A stretch of 64,000 nt of DNA from CBDBFH01 sp965204775 (GCA_965204775.1 CBDBFH010000011.1:53391-117390), one strand, 5' to 3'; shown: positions 25,536 to 32,661, numbered from the stretch's first letter. Made by a program: numbers and translations. The notes: generated by a model not told the origin, from the letters alone.

Positions 25536-26435
25536 TCAGCGAAAGAGCAGCGCCGACAACGCGCGGCGGGCGGCGATGACCGCTTCGTCCTCGGCGCCGT
25601 AGGCTTCGAAGAATTCAATCAGCTGGCGGCGGGCGGCGTCCTGGTTCCATTTGGAATCGCGGCGGATGATTTCCAGCAGGGCGTTCATCGCCTCGGCCTT
25701 GCGGCCCTGCCCGTTCAGCGCCAGCGCCAGATCAAAGCGCGCCTGATGATCGGCGGGATTTTGCTGCAGGCTGGCCTCCAGCGCCTGGTGCGCGCCGGGG
25801 TGGCGGCTTTTTTCGGCCAGCGCCAGCATGGCCCGCGCCGCCTGCGCCGCCGCCGCCTCTTTTTGCGCCGGGGGGATCAGATCCAGCGTCCGGGCGGCTT
25901 TTTCCAGATCGCCGGTCTCGATATAGCAACGGGCCAGCCCGGCAATCGCCCGCGCCTCGCCCGGCGCGGCGGCCAGCGCCTCACCGAAGAGCTGGGCGGC
26001 GGCGGCGGCCTCGCCTTTTTTGAGTGCGGCTTCGGCCTGCTCGATCAGTTCCGCGCCCGGCGCGCCGCCGTCCTGCCCGGCCAGCCGGGCGACGAAGGCC
26101 TTGACCTGATCCTCCGGCAAGGCCCCGACAAAGCCGTCCACCGGCCGCCCCCGCGCGAAGGCGAAAACCGCCGGAATCGAGCGCACCCCCAGCTGCGCGG
26201 CGATTGCGGGATGCTCCTCAATATTGAGTTTGGCCAGCCGCACCGCGCCGTTCGTGCTCTGGACGGCGGCCTCCAGGAGCGGCGCGAGGCTGCGGCAGGG
26301 CGCGCACCACGCGGCCCAAAAATCGACGATCACCGGACGAGTCTGGCTTTCGGCGAGCACGTCGCGGGCAAAATTTTGATCGCTGGTCTCGATCACCGCC
26401 GCCGCCGCGGCGGGCTGTGCCGAAGTCTGACTCAT
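25536..26435 (-). CDS. Thioredoxin-TPR co-chaperone (CnoX/YbbN family)
   Basis: An N-terminal thioredoxin domain (about residues 18-120) with the full CxxC motif WCAPC is followed by tetratricopeptide-like helices (about 130-299) rich in Ala. E. coli CnoX is a redox-regulated holdase that passes clients to GroEL and DnaK; the E. coli protein lacks the catalytic Cys pair, whereas this one retains it. The start at 26435 (MSQTSAQPAAA) leaves 80 bp to tRNA-Gly on the opposite strand. 299 residues. Confidence 0.93.
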   Translation of the reverse strand: MSQTSAQPAAAAAVIETSDQNFARDVLAESQTRPVIVDFWAAWCAPCRSLAPLLEAAVQSTNGAVRLAKLNIEEHPAIAAQLGVRSIPAVFAFARGRPVDGFVGALPEDQVKAFVARLAGQDGGAPGAELIEQAEAALKKGEAAAAAQLFGEALAAAPGEARAIAGLARCYIETGDLEKAARTLDLIPPAQKEAAAAQAARAMLALAEKSRHPGAHQALEASLQQNPADHQARFDLALALNGQGRKAEAMNALLEIIRRDSKWNQDAARRQLIEFFEAYGAEDEAVIAARRALSALLFR

Positions 26436-26515
26436 GCCCCCAGCATAGCATGAAGGCCCGCCCCGCCCCCATCTCTTTGATTTTTGCTCCCGCTTGCCAT
26501 AAAACCGGCAGCCAT

Positions 26516-26590
26516 GCGGGCGTAGCTCAGGGGTAGAGCACAACCTTGCCAAGGTTGGGGTCGTGAGTTCGAATCTCATCGCCCGCTCCA
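26516..26590 (+). tRNA. tRNA-Gly (GCC)
   Basis: Complete cloverleaf: acceptor GCGGGCG pairs with CGCCCGC, the D arm has GCTC...GAGC, the anticodon stem CAACC/GGTTG encloses loop TTGCCAA with anticodon GCC at 26548-26550, and the T arm has GTTCGAATC. Discriminator T and CCA (26588-26590) are encoded. Confidence 0.98.
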
Positions 26591-26612
26591 GGGATTGGAG
26601 AGGCCGCCGCCG

Positions 26613-27467
26613 ATGAGATACGGGCGCGTCAGTCAGACGGCTCTGAAGGTCGCGCTGACCATGGTCACCCTCGACAAAAAGCCGGGCTGGCATGAGCGGC
26701 TGCCGTCCGGCCTGGCCGCGATGAGCGAGCGGCTGATTCTGGCGGCGGGTGTTTTCGGCTATGGCCCGGGCGTGATGCGCTGGTCGAAGCAGGGCTGGAT
26801 GGTCGGCTTCTATGACGGCTTCGAGGCATTTATGCCGGGGATATTCGAGGGGTTGGGAGAGCGCAAGATTTTCATCGATCAGCAGGTGCGCGCCGGTCTC
26901 AAGGCGGGCGCGGCGCAGGTTCTGGTTCTGGGTGCGGGCTTTGATGCCTTGTGCCTGCGGCTTGCGCCGGAATTTGGGGATGTGCGGTTTTTCGAGCTCG
27001 ATCATCCGGCGACTTCGGCCGCCAAGCGGCGCGGGGTTGAGCGGGAGGGTCGGCCCGACAATATGAGTCTGGCGGCGGTCGATCTGGCCCGCACCCCTCT
27101 GGGCGAGGCGCTGGCGGCGGTTCCGGGCTGGAAGCGGTCGGCGCGGACGGTGATCGTTGCCGAGGGTCTGTTCATGTATTTGACTGCAAAACAGGTGCGC
27201 GGCCTGTTTGCCGCCGCCGCGCCTTGCGTGGGTGCGGGCAGCCGTTTTGTTTTTTCCCACCTGCCGGATTTGCGTCGGCATGGGATTGCCCGCTTGTCGG
27301 TGGGCCTGATTGGCGAGCCGTGGCGCTCGGCCTCGGCGACTGAGGATTTGCCCGCCTATATCGGGCCGGGCTGGAAGGTGATCACCTCCCGCCCTGCCCG
27401 GCACGGGCGCGACCTGGAGGGGGTTGCGGTGGCGGAAAAAGAAGGGGGGCGCGGTAAAGGAAAGTAG
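26613..27467 (+). CDS. SAM-dependent methyltransferase of the TIGR00027/leucine carboxyl methyltransferase-like family
   Basis: Has the class I SAM-binding loop VLVLGAGFDALCLRLAPEF (about 103-121), the acidic FELDHPATSAAKRRG block and VIVAEGLFMYLTAKQV, which are signatures of TIGR00027/LCM-type O-methyltransferases. Substrate unknown. ATG 26613 follows GGAGAGG by nine bases and sits 22 bp after tRNA-Gly, so it may be co-transcribed with the tRNA. The stop codon TAG at 27465-27467 is immediately followed by, and shares its last G with, a hairpin-rich repeat element. 284 residues. Confidence 0.85.
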   Translation: MRYGRVSQTALKVALTMVTLDKKPGWHERLPSGLAAMSERLILAAGVFGYGPGVMRWSKQGWMVGFYDGFEAFMPGIFEGLGERKIFIDQQVRAGLKAGAAQVLVLGAGFDALCLRLAPEFGDVRFFELDHPATSAAKRRGVEREGRPDNMSLAAVDLARTPLGEALAAVPGWKRSARTVIVAEGLFMYLTAKQVRGLFAAAAPCVGAGSRFVFSHLPDLRRHGIARLSVGLIGEPWRSASATEDLPAYIGPGWKVITSRPARHGRDLEGVAVAEKEGGRGKGK

Positions 27468-27615
27468 GGGGGTGTGGGGGGCTTTGCCCCCCACGAAGCC
27501 CCCGGCAGGGGCCGCGAAGCGGCCTGACCTTTTTGCGCGCGCTGGGGAGAAGCGATTTCGCGCAGGCGAAATCGCGCCAGCGCGCAAAAAGCCCCTTCGG
27601 CAGGCGAAGCCTGAC
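27467..27615 (+). repeat. 149-bp hairpin-rich element, copy 1
   Basis: Mosaic of four hairpins: GGGGGGC-TTT-GCCCCCC (27476-27492), GGCCGC-GAA-GCGGCC (27510-27524), a long one with outer arms TTTTTGCGCGC / GCGCGCAAAAA (27530-27540 / 27580-27590) and inner arms CGATTTCGC / GCGAAATCG, and CAGGC-GAA-GCCTG (27601-27613). It aligns almost end to end with the reverse complement of 28326-28474. Differences in the inner arm are compensatory (copy 2 has CGATTTTGC / GCAAAATCG), so the fold is preserved. It begins at the stop codon of the methyltransferase gene. It may act as a bidirectional terminator, a REP-like repeat or a mobile-element relic. Confidence 0.9.
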
Positions 27616-27650
27616 GTGGTTAAATTTTTTTCTTGGTCGAGAGAATGGTT

Positions 27651-27678
27651 TTGCAAAATTTTCTCTGTCTGCTATAGT
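27651..27678 (+). promoter_or_regulatory. sigma70-type promoter for the small secreted protein unit
   Basis: TTGCAA (27651-27656) and TATAGT (27673-27678) are separated by 16 bp in an AT-rich stretch. The predicted start of transcription, near 27684-27686, falls exactly at the 5' edge of the structured leader. Confidence 0.75.
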
Positions 27679-27684
27679 GAGATC

Positions 27685-27828
27685 GCAACAACAACAGGGT
27701 GACCCACGTCGGGTCTCCCGCCGAATAGAACACCGCTTGGAAATAGGCGGGGCGGACTACATACCCTGTTGTTTGTTGCAAGGCCCGGCATCCGCCGGGG
27801 AAACAACAAACAACAGGAGTAAAGCCCG
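27685..27828 (+). ncRNA. Structured 5' leader with two competing folds (candidate riboswitch or translational attenuator)
   Basis: On paper this RNA forms a three-way junction. P1 pairs 27685-27700 with 27763-27779 (16 pairs, one bulged U). P2 is GACCC/GGGTC (27701-27705 / 27711-27715). P3 is CCCGCC/GGCGGG (27717-27722 / 27746-27751). The 3' strand of P1, CCTGTTGTTTGTTG (27765-27778), is also a perfect 14-bp complement of CAACAAACAACAGG (27804-27817), capped by CCCGGC-ATCC-GCCGGG. That second hairpin takes in three bases of the AGGAG ribosome binding site (27815-27819). The two folds are mutually exclusive. I do not recognise a known riboswitch consensus. Confidence 0.65.
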
Positions 27829-28059
27829 GTGACTATTGCATACAAAACAACCAAGTTCTTGGCAGTTGTCGTTCTGGCATCAGTCATGTTTCTGACTGGT
27901 GCAGCTTTCGCTATTTTACCGGCCAATGCGGTGACATGCTTCTTCAAATATGAGCAGACAAGCGGAATGAACAAAATCTGCTATTATGATTGTTTGGGAA
28001 GTTTGGCGGCCATCACAATCGACAGTTTCAAATTGTGCCCATTAACGATAACCCAGTAG
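27829..28059 (+). CDS. Small secreted cysteine-containing protein, function unknown
   Basis: The 76-residue product has a positively charged start, a hydrophobic segment FLAVVVLASVMFLTGAAFA (about 10-28) and a likely signal-peptidase site near ANA (about 31-33). The mature part of about 43 residues has four Cys, with the core SGMNKICYYDCLGS, AITI and LCPLTI. From memory this resembles a set of short hypothetical exported proteins in alphaproteobacteria; I cannot verify that or give a function. Start is GTG at 27829, nine bases after AGGAG. Base composition is far more AT-rich than neighbours, which suggests acquisition. It is flanked by the inverted hairpin elements. Confidence 0.8.
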   Translation: MTIAYKTTKFLAVVVLASVMFLTGAAFAILPANAVTCFFKYEQTSGMNKICYYDCLGSLAAITIDSFKLCPLTITQ

Positions 28060-28325
28060 AAATTTCTTCTTATCCAGAATCAAGATCAGGCCCCTTGTTC
28101 TTGGTTGCCAAAAATGGGAAGGATGCGCTAAGGGAGTTTCCAGTATAGCGCGGCTATCGATCTCATAACAGCAAACAGACGCTCTAGTAGCTCCGCACTA
28201 TCCTTGCCCGAAGCGCGCAAGCTGGGGGTAATGTCATTTTTCTTCTCCAGGTTTTGCCCTTTCGGTGCTGGTGGTGGAAAGCCAATCTTTGTAGAATTTA
28301 ATGCAACCTTTCACCGCTTTTTAAA
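28060..28325. other. AT-rich intergenic stretch downstream of the small secreted protein
   Basis: No convincing gene is seen. A 37-codon frame at 28035-28148 (GTG start, overlapping the end of the small secreted gene) reads like protein in places (SGPLFLVAKNGKDALREF) but lacks a ribosome binding site. A minus-strand frame of 26 codons ends near 28240. Neither is called. The stretch has the same low GC as the small gene and ends at hairpin element copy 2, so it belongs to the same inserted segment. Confidence 0.55.
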
Positions 28326-28474
28326 CGGCAGGCTCCGCCTGCCGGGAGGCTTTTTGCGCGCTGGCGCGATTTTGCTTCGCAAAATCGCTTTCCCCCAGCG
28401 CGCGCAAAAAGATGGGCCGCTGGCGCGGCCCCCTGCCGGGAGCATCATGGGGGGCGAAGCCCCCCATACCCCCC
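28326..28474 (-). repeat. 149-bp hairpin-rich element, copy 2 (inverted)
   Basis: Reverse complement of the layout in copy 1: hairpins GGGGGGC-TTC-GCCCCCC, GGCCGC-GCCA-GCGGCC, the long TTTTTGCGCGC / GCGCGCAAAAA hairpin with inner CGATTTTGC / GCAAAATCG, and a CGGCAGGC / GCCTGCCG hairpin. It begins four bases after the stop codon of the DUF169 gene when read on the minus strand, mirroring copy 1. Copy 1 and copy 2 share length and hairpin order. Confidence 0.9.
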
Positions 28475-28478
28475 TTTT

Positions 28479-29249
28479 TTATTTCTCCCTCCTGAAGCGC
28501 CGCGCATCCTCGCCCGCATAGCGCATCATCGAACGATTCAACGAAACCGCACCCTCAATCGCCTCAACCATCTCCCCCAACCGCGCCCCCGGCAACGCAC
28601 ATGTCATCTCATGCGACCCCATCCCCGTCCGAACCCGCGACAGGGCGCAGCCGACCGAGGCCGCCGGCACCTGCTCTTCCTTGGCCAGAGCAATGATGTG
28701 ACATTGCGGCTTGCTTTCAATGCGCAAATCCGGAAGCCCGTCGCTCAAGGTCATCAGACCCAGCCCGTCAATCCGCAGCAGAACAACATCCGCCGCCTCC
28801 GCGTCCCGCAAAGGCCCGTAAACAATCGCCGCCGGGCGCTCCTTGATTACCGGCAGAGCCTGTGCCGCCTCAGCGCTGATCCAGCCCGCATCCAGAATCG
28901 CGGCGACGTCATCGCCGCGCGCGGCTTGCGCAAAATCGATCAGGCCGTGAGTCAGACTGCCGACCGAACAATTGGCGTGATCGGCGGCGCGGGTCGTAAA
29001 GGTTCGCTCCGCCGCCAGCATCCAGAACACGCAACCGGCCGCAACCGCGCCCGTGCGCCCCGCAGCATTAGGCGGCGCGGTGGCGCGCCCCAGCGCGGCG
29101 GCGCGCTCCAACGCCGCAGCAGGCGGCAGCCGGCGGTGGAAAGAAATCGCCACCGGTTCGGCCAAAGGCCGCACGGCGGCTTTCAGCCGGTCGGCGAGGC
29201 CCGCGTTGGGCCGCGCCCGCGCTTTTTTTTGCGGCTTTGCCTGCGCCAT
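28479..29249 (-). CDS. DUF169 domain-containing protein
   Basis: Shows the DUF169 pattern: LKAAVRPLAEPVAISF near the N-terminus, GCVFWMLAAERTFTTRAADHANCSVGSLTHGL (about 60-90, given here as one named region), ADVVLLRIDGLGLMTLSDG and CHIIALAKEEQVPAASVGCALSRVRTGM. DUF169 proteins have no firmly known function; a redox or metal role is often guessed because of conserved Cys. The ATG at 29249 lies 182 bp inside the upstream gene's frame, an unusually long overlap. 256 residues. Confidence 0.88.
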   Translation of the reverse strand: MAQAKPQKKARARPNAGLADRLKAAVRPLAEPVAISFHRRLPPAAALERAAALGRATAPPNAAGRTGAVAAGCVFWMLAAERTFTTRAADHANCSVGSLTHGLIDFAQAARGDDVAAILDAGWISAEAAQALPVIKERPAAIVYGPLRDAEAADVVLLRIDGLGLMTLSDGLPDLRIESKPQCHIIALAKEEQVPAASVGCALSRVRTGMGSHEMTCALPGARLGEMVEAIEGAVSLNRSMMRYAGEDARRFRREK

Positions 29250-30819
29250 GCTTTGCCTCCCCCTTCTTTGGCCCCTTGTTCGGCTGATGATAGCCGGTGT
29301 AAATCTGAAACGCGCCGGGGCCGATCTCGGTCTCGACTTCAATCGCATGGGCGTCCAGCGCGCGCCATGACTCGTAGAGCGCGCCGCCGCAGATTATTTT
29401 GACCCGCTGCGCGTCCGGCAGGTTGACAACCCGAAAAGACGTTTTTTCCCCGGCCCGCGCCGGCTCTCCGGCAAAGACGCTCAAGAGCAGCGCGCCGCTT
29501 TTCGGATCATTGCAGGCCTGCGCCACGCTCAAGGCCGGATAGGCGACGCCCTCAATCGTCGGGGCGGAGAATTTCTCCAGATTGGGCTTGCGGAACATAT
29601 CTTCCCATGATCCCGGCGCGCCGGTCTCGGCGACCATCGCCAGCGCCGCCAGCTGCCCGCGCGGCCAGGCCTCGCCCAGGTGAAACCAGAAGCCGAAATC
29701 CCCCTTGTCGGCGCCGAAAAAACGCGGCTCGAAATGGCGCTCGCCATAAGCGCGCAGCCGCGCTTCGGTCATGTCGTCGCCGAACTCGCGCGCGACCGCC
29801 AGCCCCAGCGCCATCTGGCGCGGATCAGGAAAGGCGGCCACCGCTTGCGCCGGATTGTCCCATTGCAAAAACCGCACCGCCGCCCGGTAGAGAAACTCGG
29901 CAAAACCCGGCGCCTGCGGCTTGATGTAAAAGGCCAGCGCCAGGCCGAAATTCGGCCCCGTCGTCTGCAGGTGATCGGCCAGCGGATCGTAATACAGCGT
30001 CGTCCACTGCAAAGCGCCGTCCTTGCCGATGCCGTAATATTTTTCCTTCGTATGCTCCAGCCATTCGTCATAGACGCCGTGGGCGGTTTTGCCGAAGACG
30101 GCGTCATAGAGCTGCAGCCCTAGCCCCGCCGCCGACAGGCAGTAGGGCCAGATTTTGGTGTTCTCGCAATGGACCCCAAGCGGATTCTTTTTCCACTGGC
30201 CGGTCAGGTGCTCGACCAGGCGGTGCTGGGTCCATGCGAAGCGCGCGCGCTCAACCCCGGCGACCTCGAAAGGCGTGCACCATTTGCCCGCGCCGCTGAC
30301 ATATTCATGCAGGGACTGGATCAGGTTGAGCCAGCCCTTGAAAAACAGGTTGCCGTCGGCGCCGATGGGATCGGGCTGGAGTCCCCAGGGCGCGATTCCG
30401 TTGGCCACCCAGCCCGGCGTGTCGTAGTTGCCGGCCAGATGTTGGGGAATCAGCAGATCGATCCATTCCTGCGGATAGGTCTTGCGGCGCGGATCGGGGC
30501 CGAATTGAGTCAGCCAGTCGACCGCCGCCCAGTAGGTCAGGTGGCGCTGGGCCAGCTGATCCAGAATCGCGGCATAGACCTCGCGCCAGGCCGGCGTCCG
30601 GTCGGCCATGAGGCCCAGCGCATAGCTGGATTCGGACAGATCGAAGCGCGGGAAATCCATCATCGGCGGCGTCGAGCTGCGGTCCCACCAGTCATGCGGC
30701 GTGCCGTCTTCCGACCAGTCGTCGGGGGTCATCGCCTTGCGGTGGAGGAAGCGCAGCCAGCCGCTCGCGCGCGGACTCAATGCCGGATAGGAATTGCGGA
30801 TCTCCGGGGCCAGACTCAT
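29068..30819 (-). CDS. Linalool dehydratase/isomerase (Ldi) family protein
   Basis: Related to Castellaniella defragrans linalool dehydratase-isomerase, an (alpha/alpha)6-barrel enzyme of monoterpene degradation. The key residues have matching spacing: Asp60/Tyr66 in FDLSESSYAL corresponds to D39/Y45, and Cys218/Cys227 in CENTKIWPYC to C171/C180. DTPGWVANGIAPWGLQPDP and WTTLYYDPLADHLQTTGPNF are further family blocks. Unlike the periplasmic prototype, I see no signal peptide. The ATG at 30819 has AAGGAG eight bases upstream. Residues after about 510 are a Lys/Ala/Arg-rich tail read out of frame over DUF169. Actual substrate unknown. Confidence 0.82.
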   Translation of the reverse strand: MSLAPEIRNSYPALSPRASGWLRFLHRKAMTPDDWSEDGTPHDWWDRSSTPPMMDFPRFDLSESSYALGLMADRTPAWREVYAAILDQLAQRHLTYWAAVDWLTQFGPDPRRKTYPQEWIDLLIPQHLAGNYDTPGWVANGIAPWGLQPDPIGADGNLFFKGWLNLIQSLHEYVSGAGKWCTPFEVAGVERARFAWTQHRLVEHLTGQWKKNPLGVHCENTKIWPYCLSAAGLGLQLYDAVFGKTAHGVYDEWLEHTKEKYYGIGKDGALQWTTLYYDPLADHLQTTGPNFGLALAFYIKPQAPGFAEFLYRAAVRFLQWDNPAQAVAAFPDPRQMALGLAVAREFGDDMTEARLRAYGERHFEPRFFGADKGDFGFWFHLGEAWPRGQLAALAMVAETGAPGSWEDMFRKPNLEKFSAPTIEGVAYPALSVAQACNDPKSGALLLSVFAGEPARAGEKTSFRVVNLPDAQRVKIICGGALYESWRALDAHAIEVETEIGPGAFQIYTGYHQPNKGPKKGEAKHGAGKAAKKSAGAAQRGPRRPAESRRAAFGRTGGDFFPPPAAACCGVGARRRAGARHRAA

Positions 30820-30895
30820 GGCATCGTCTCCTTCGCTTGCCAAGGGTCGCATAACCGGGTCAGAATAAAAAGCCTTTCGGGGGGCTTGTGTGCTG

Positions 30896-31057
30896 ATGAA
30901 ACTGGCCCTGATCTTTTCGTGCGCCGCGTTTCCGGACCGGGTGAAAGTTGTTGTGATCGAAAACGCGGGCCATGCCCTGCTGCCCGAGCAGCCGGAGACA
31001 ATCGCGCGCGCCGTGCTGGAGTTTCTTAAAGAGACGGCACCGCCGGGTCAGCGTTGA
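30896..31057 (+). pseudogene. Relic of an alpha/beta hydrolase C-terminus
   Basis: A 53-codon frame contains VVVIENAGHALLPEQPETIA and ARAVLEFLKE, the standard last strand, catalytic-His loop (GHALLPEQP) and final helix of alpha/beta hydrolases. Nothing matching the rest of such an enzyme lies upstream, where only about 75 bp separate it from the divergent Ldi gene. It overlaps the end of the sugar dehydrogenase gene on the other strand by 10 bp. Best read as a truncated remnant, although expression of a small peptide cannot be excluded. Confidence 0.7.
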
Positions 31058-32661
31058 AGCGTTTCCAGATGCTCGACGATCGCCTCGATCACCGCCGGGT
31101 CGCCGATCCCCGGGCCGGGCATCGAGGTGCCTTCGACCACCGCCTGCGGATCGCGCAGGAATGCGCGCAGCCGCGCCGGCGTCCAGCGCCCGCGCGCGCG
31201 CCTGAAGCCGGGCGAGTAATCGTCGAAATCGCCCGCCCCGATCCGCCGCCCGATCACCCCGGCCAGCGCCGGCCCCCGCCCGCCGGCGCGGTTCAGCTCA
31301 TGGCAAACCAGACATTGCCGCCAGGCCGCCCGCGCCGCTTCGGCAATCTCTTGCGGGGGATCAAACCCCTCGATTGCGCTCTTCACCCGGGCGGGGCGGA
31401 TCACAAATAAAATCCGCCGGTCGCCCAGCGCAATCAACGTGCCGCCGCCATGATTGTGGACATAACGAATCCGGCGTCCCAGTTTGATCGGCTCGGCCAG
31501 GACGACGCGCCCCTCGACAATGCGCAGCCGGTAGAGCGTCCGGCCGGTCAGCGAGGCGGCGAGCAGGTCGCCGTCCCAAACCGGATCGAAATCGTCAATC
31601 AGCGTCAGATTGGAAATGCCGATTGCAGGCACAAAGGCATAGACCGGCTTTTCGTAAATCTCGTGGCGGCCCTGCTGCTGCGAATGCGGCCAGGCGAAAG
31701 ACCCGTAATCGGTGCCGTAGGTGACAAAGGGCCAGCCATAATGTTTGCCCGCTTCAATCAAATTCAGTTCATCGCCGCCTTTCGGCCCGTGTTCGACCGA
31801 CCAGATGCGGGTTTGCGCGTCCAGCGCAATCCCCTGCGGATTGCGATGGCCGGTGGAGATGACGGTCTTTGCGCCGCTCTTGATATTGATCTCAAGGATT
31901 CGGCCATAGTCGCTGGCGGGATTTTTCTGCGTCTCGTCATCGAGAGAGCCGCAGCCATAATGGCCGACGGTCAGCAGGACATGGTTGGGCCGGGCCGAGA
32001 GCGCCAGCCTTCCGCCGGCCTCATTGGGGGCAAAATGCTCAAAATGATCGTCAAGGCGGATGCAGGGCCGAGTTTCAAAGATGATCCGCCAGTCTCCGGC
32101 GGCAATGCGCCAGTCGCGCAAACCCGGCCCGGCGTCAAGCGTCGTGCGCGCCAGACGCATGCCATAGCAATGATCGCGCATATTCCAGTAATTATAGGCG
32201 ATCAGAAAAATCCACCGCTCCCCCCGCCGGATTAGCGCCATATCGGTATAGGCCATTTTGGCGTCGTTGAGGTCGACCAGATGCCGCAGCTGAGGCTGGC
32301 TGCTCATATAGGCAAACATCTCCCGGCGGCCATTGTCCGGCGGGGCGATGGCCAGCCGGGTCAGCGCCAAACTCTCCAGATCGAGATGAAAGAAGCGCAA
32401 ATCTTTCTGAATCAAAACCTCGTCTCCGGCGCTCGCAACGCTTCCCAATGAAATATTGCGGCCCGGCAGGACGTTGCGGGTCAGGGCGTTGTTATATTCC
32501 ACCCGGTGCAGCTGCAGCGCCAGGAGATTGGTGTTGATGATCTCATCGTCAAGCGGGCGGACCGGATTGGCGAGGAGGAAAAGCGCCGCTCCGGCCAGCG
32601 CCGCCACACTCCCGGCGGCGATGCCCCCGATCCATAGCAGGGCCCTGCGCCGCCGGCTCAT
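31048..32661 (-). CDS. PQQ-dependent glucose/sorbosone dehydrogenase-like protein with cytochrome c domain
   Basis: An N-terminal membrane anchor (IGGIAAGSVAALAGAALFLL, about 11-30) precedes a six-bladed GSDH-type propeller: TVGHYGCGSLDDE, ISTGHRNPQGIALDAQ, IWSVEHGPKGGDELNLI and GKHYGWPFVTYG are characteristic of soluble aldose/sorbosone dehydrogenases. A C-terminal class I cytochrome c has CLVCHELN (about 448-455) and a distal Met in GTSMPGPGI. Likely oxidises a sugar or aldehyde in the periplasm and passes electrons to the respiratory chain. The ATG at 32661 is preferred to the TTG at 32664. Confidence 0.87.
   Translation of the reverse strand: MSRRRRALLWIGGIAAGSVAALAGAALFLLANPVRPLDDEIINTNLLALQLHRVEYNNALTRNVLPGRNISLGSVASAGDEVLIQKDLRFFHLDLESLALTRLAIAPPDNGRREMFAYMSSQPQLRHLVDLNDAKMAYTDMALIRRGERWIFLIAYNYWNMRDHCYGMRLARTTLDAGPGLRDWRIAAGDWRIIFETRPCIRLDDHFEHFAPNEAGGRLALSARPNHVLLTVGHYGCGSLDDETQKNPASDYGRILEINIKSGAKTVISTGHRNPQGIALDAQTRIWSVEHGPKGGDELNLIEAGKHYGWPFVTYGTDYGSFAWPHSQQQGRHEIYEKPVYAFVPAIGISNLTLIDDFDPVWDGDLLAASLTGRTLYRLRIVEGRVVLAEPIKLGRRIRYVHNHGGGTLIALGDRRILFVIRPARVKSAIEGFDPPQEIAEAARAAWRQCLVCHELNRAGGRGPALAGVIGRRIGAGDFDDYSPGFRRARGRWTPARLRAFLRDPQAVVEGTSMPGPGIGDPAVIEAIVEHLETLQR

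Noticed and set aside
27685..27779. Leader as a known glutamine, purine, TPP or c-di-GMP riboswitch, or a hammerhead ribozyme
   Set aside because: Three-way geometry is suggestive, but the conserved loop words of those classes (for example CUGAUGA for hammerhead or GUUUCUACC for purine) are absent.
27467..28474. Inverted elements as IS terminal repeats or integron attC sites
   Set aside because: No transposase or integrase frame lies between them, the elements are multi-hairpin and 149 bp long, no target-site duplication is visible, and attC R boxes are not found.
28204..28521. 105-codon plus-strand frame
   Set aside because: Most of it is the translation of hairpin element copy 2 and it runs into the antisense of DUF169.
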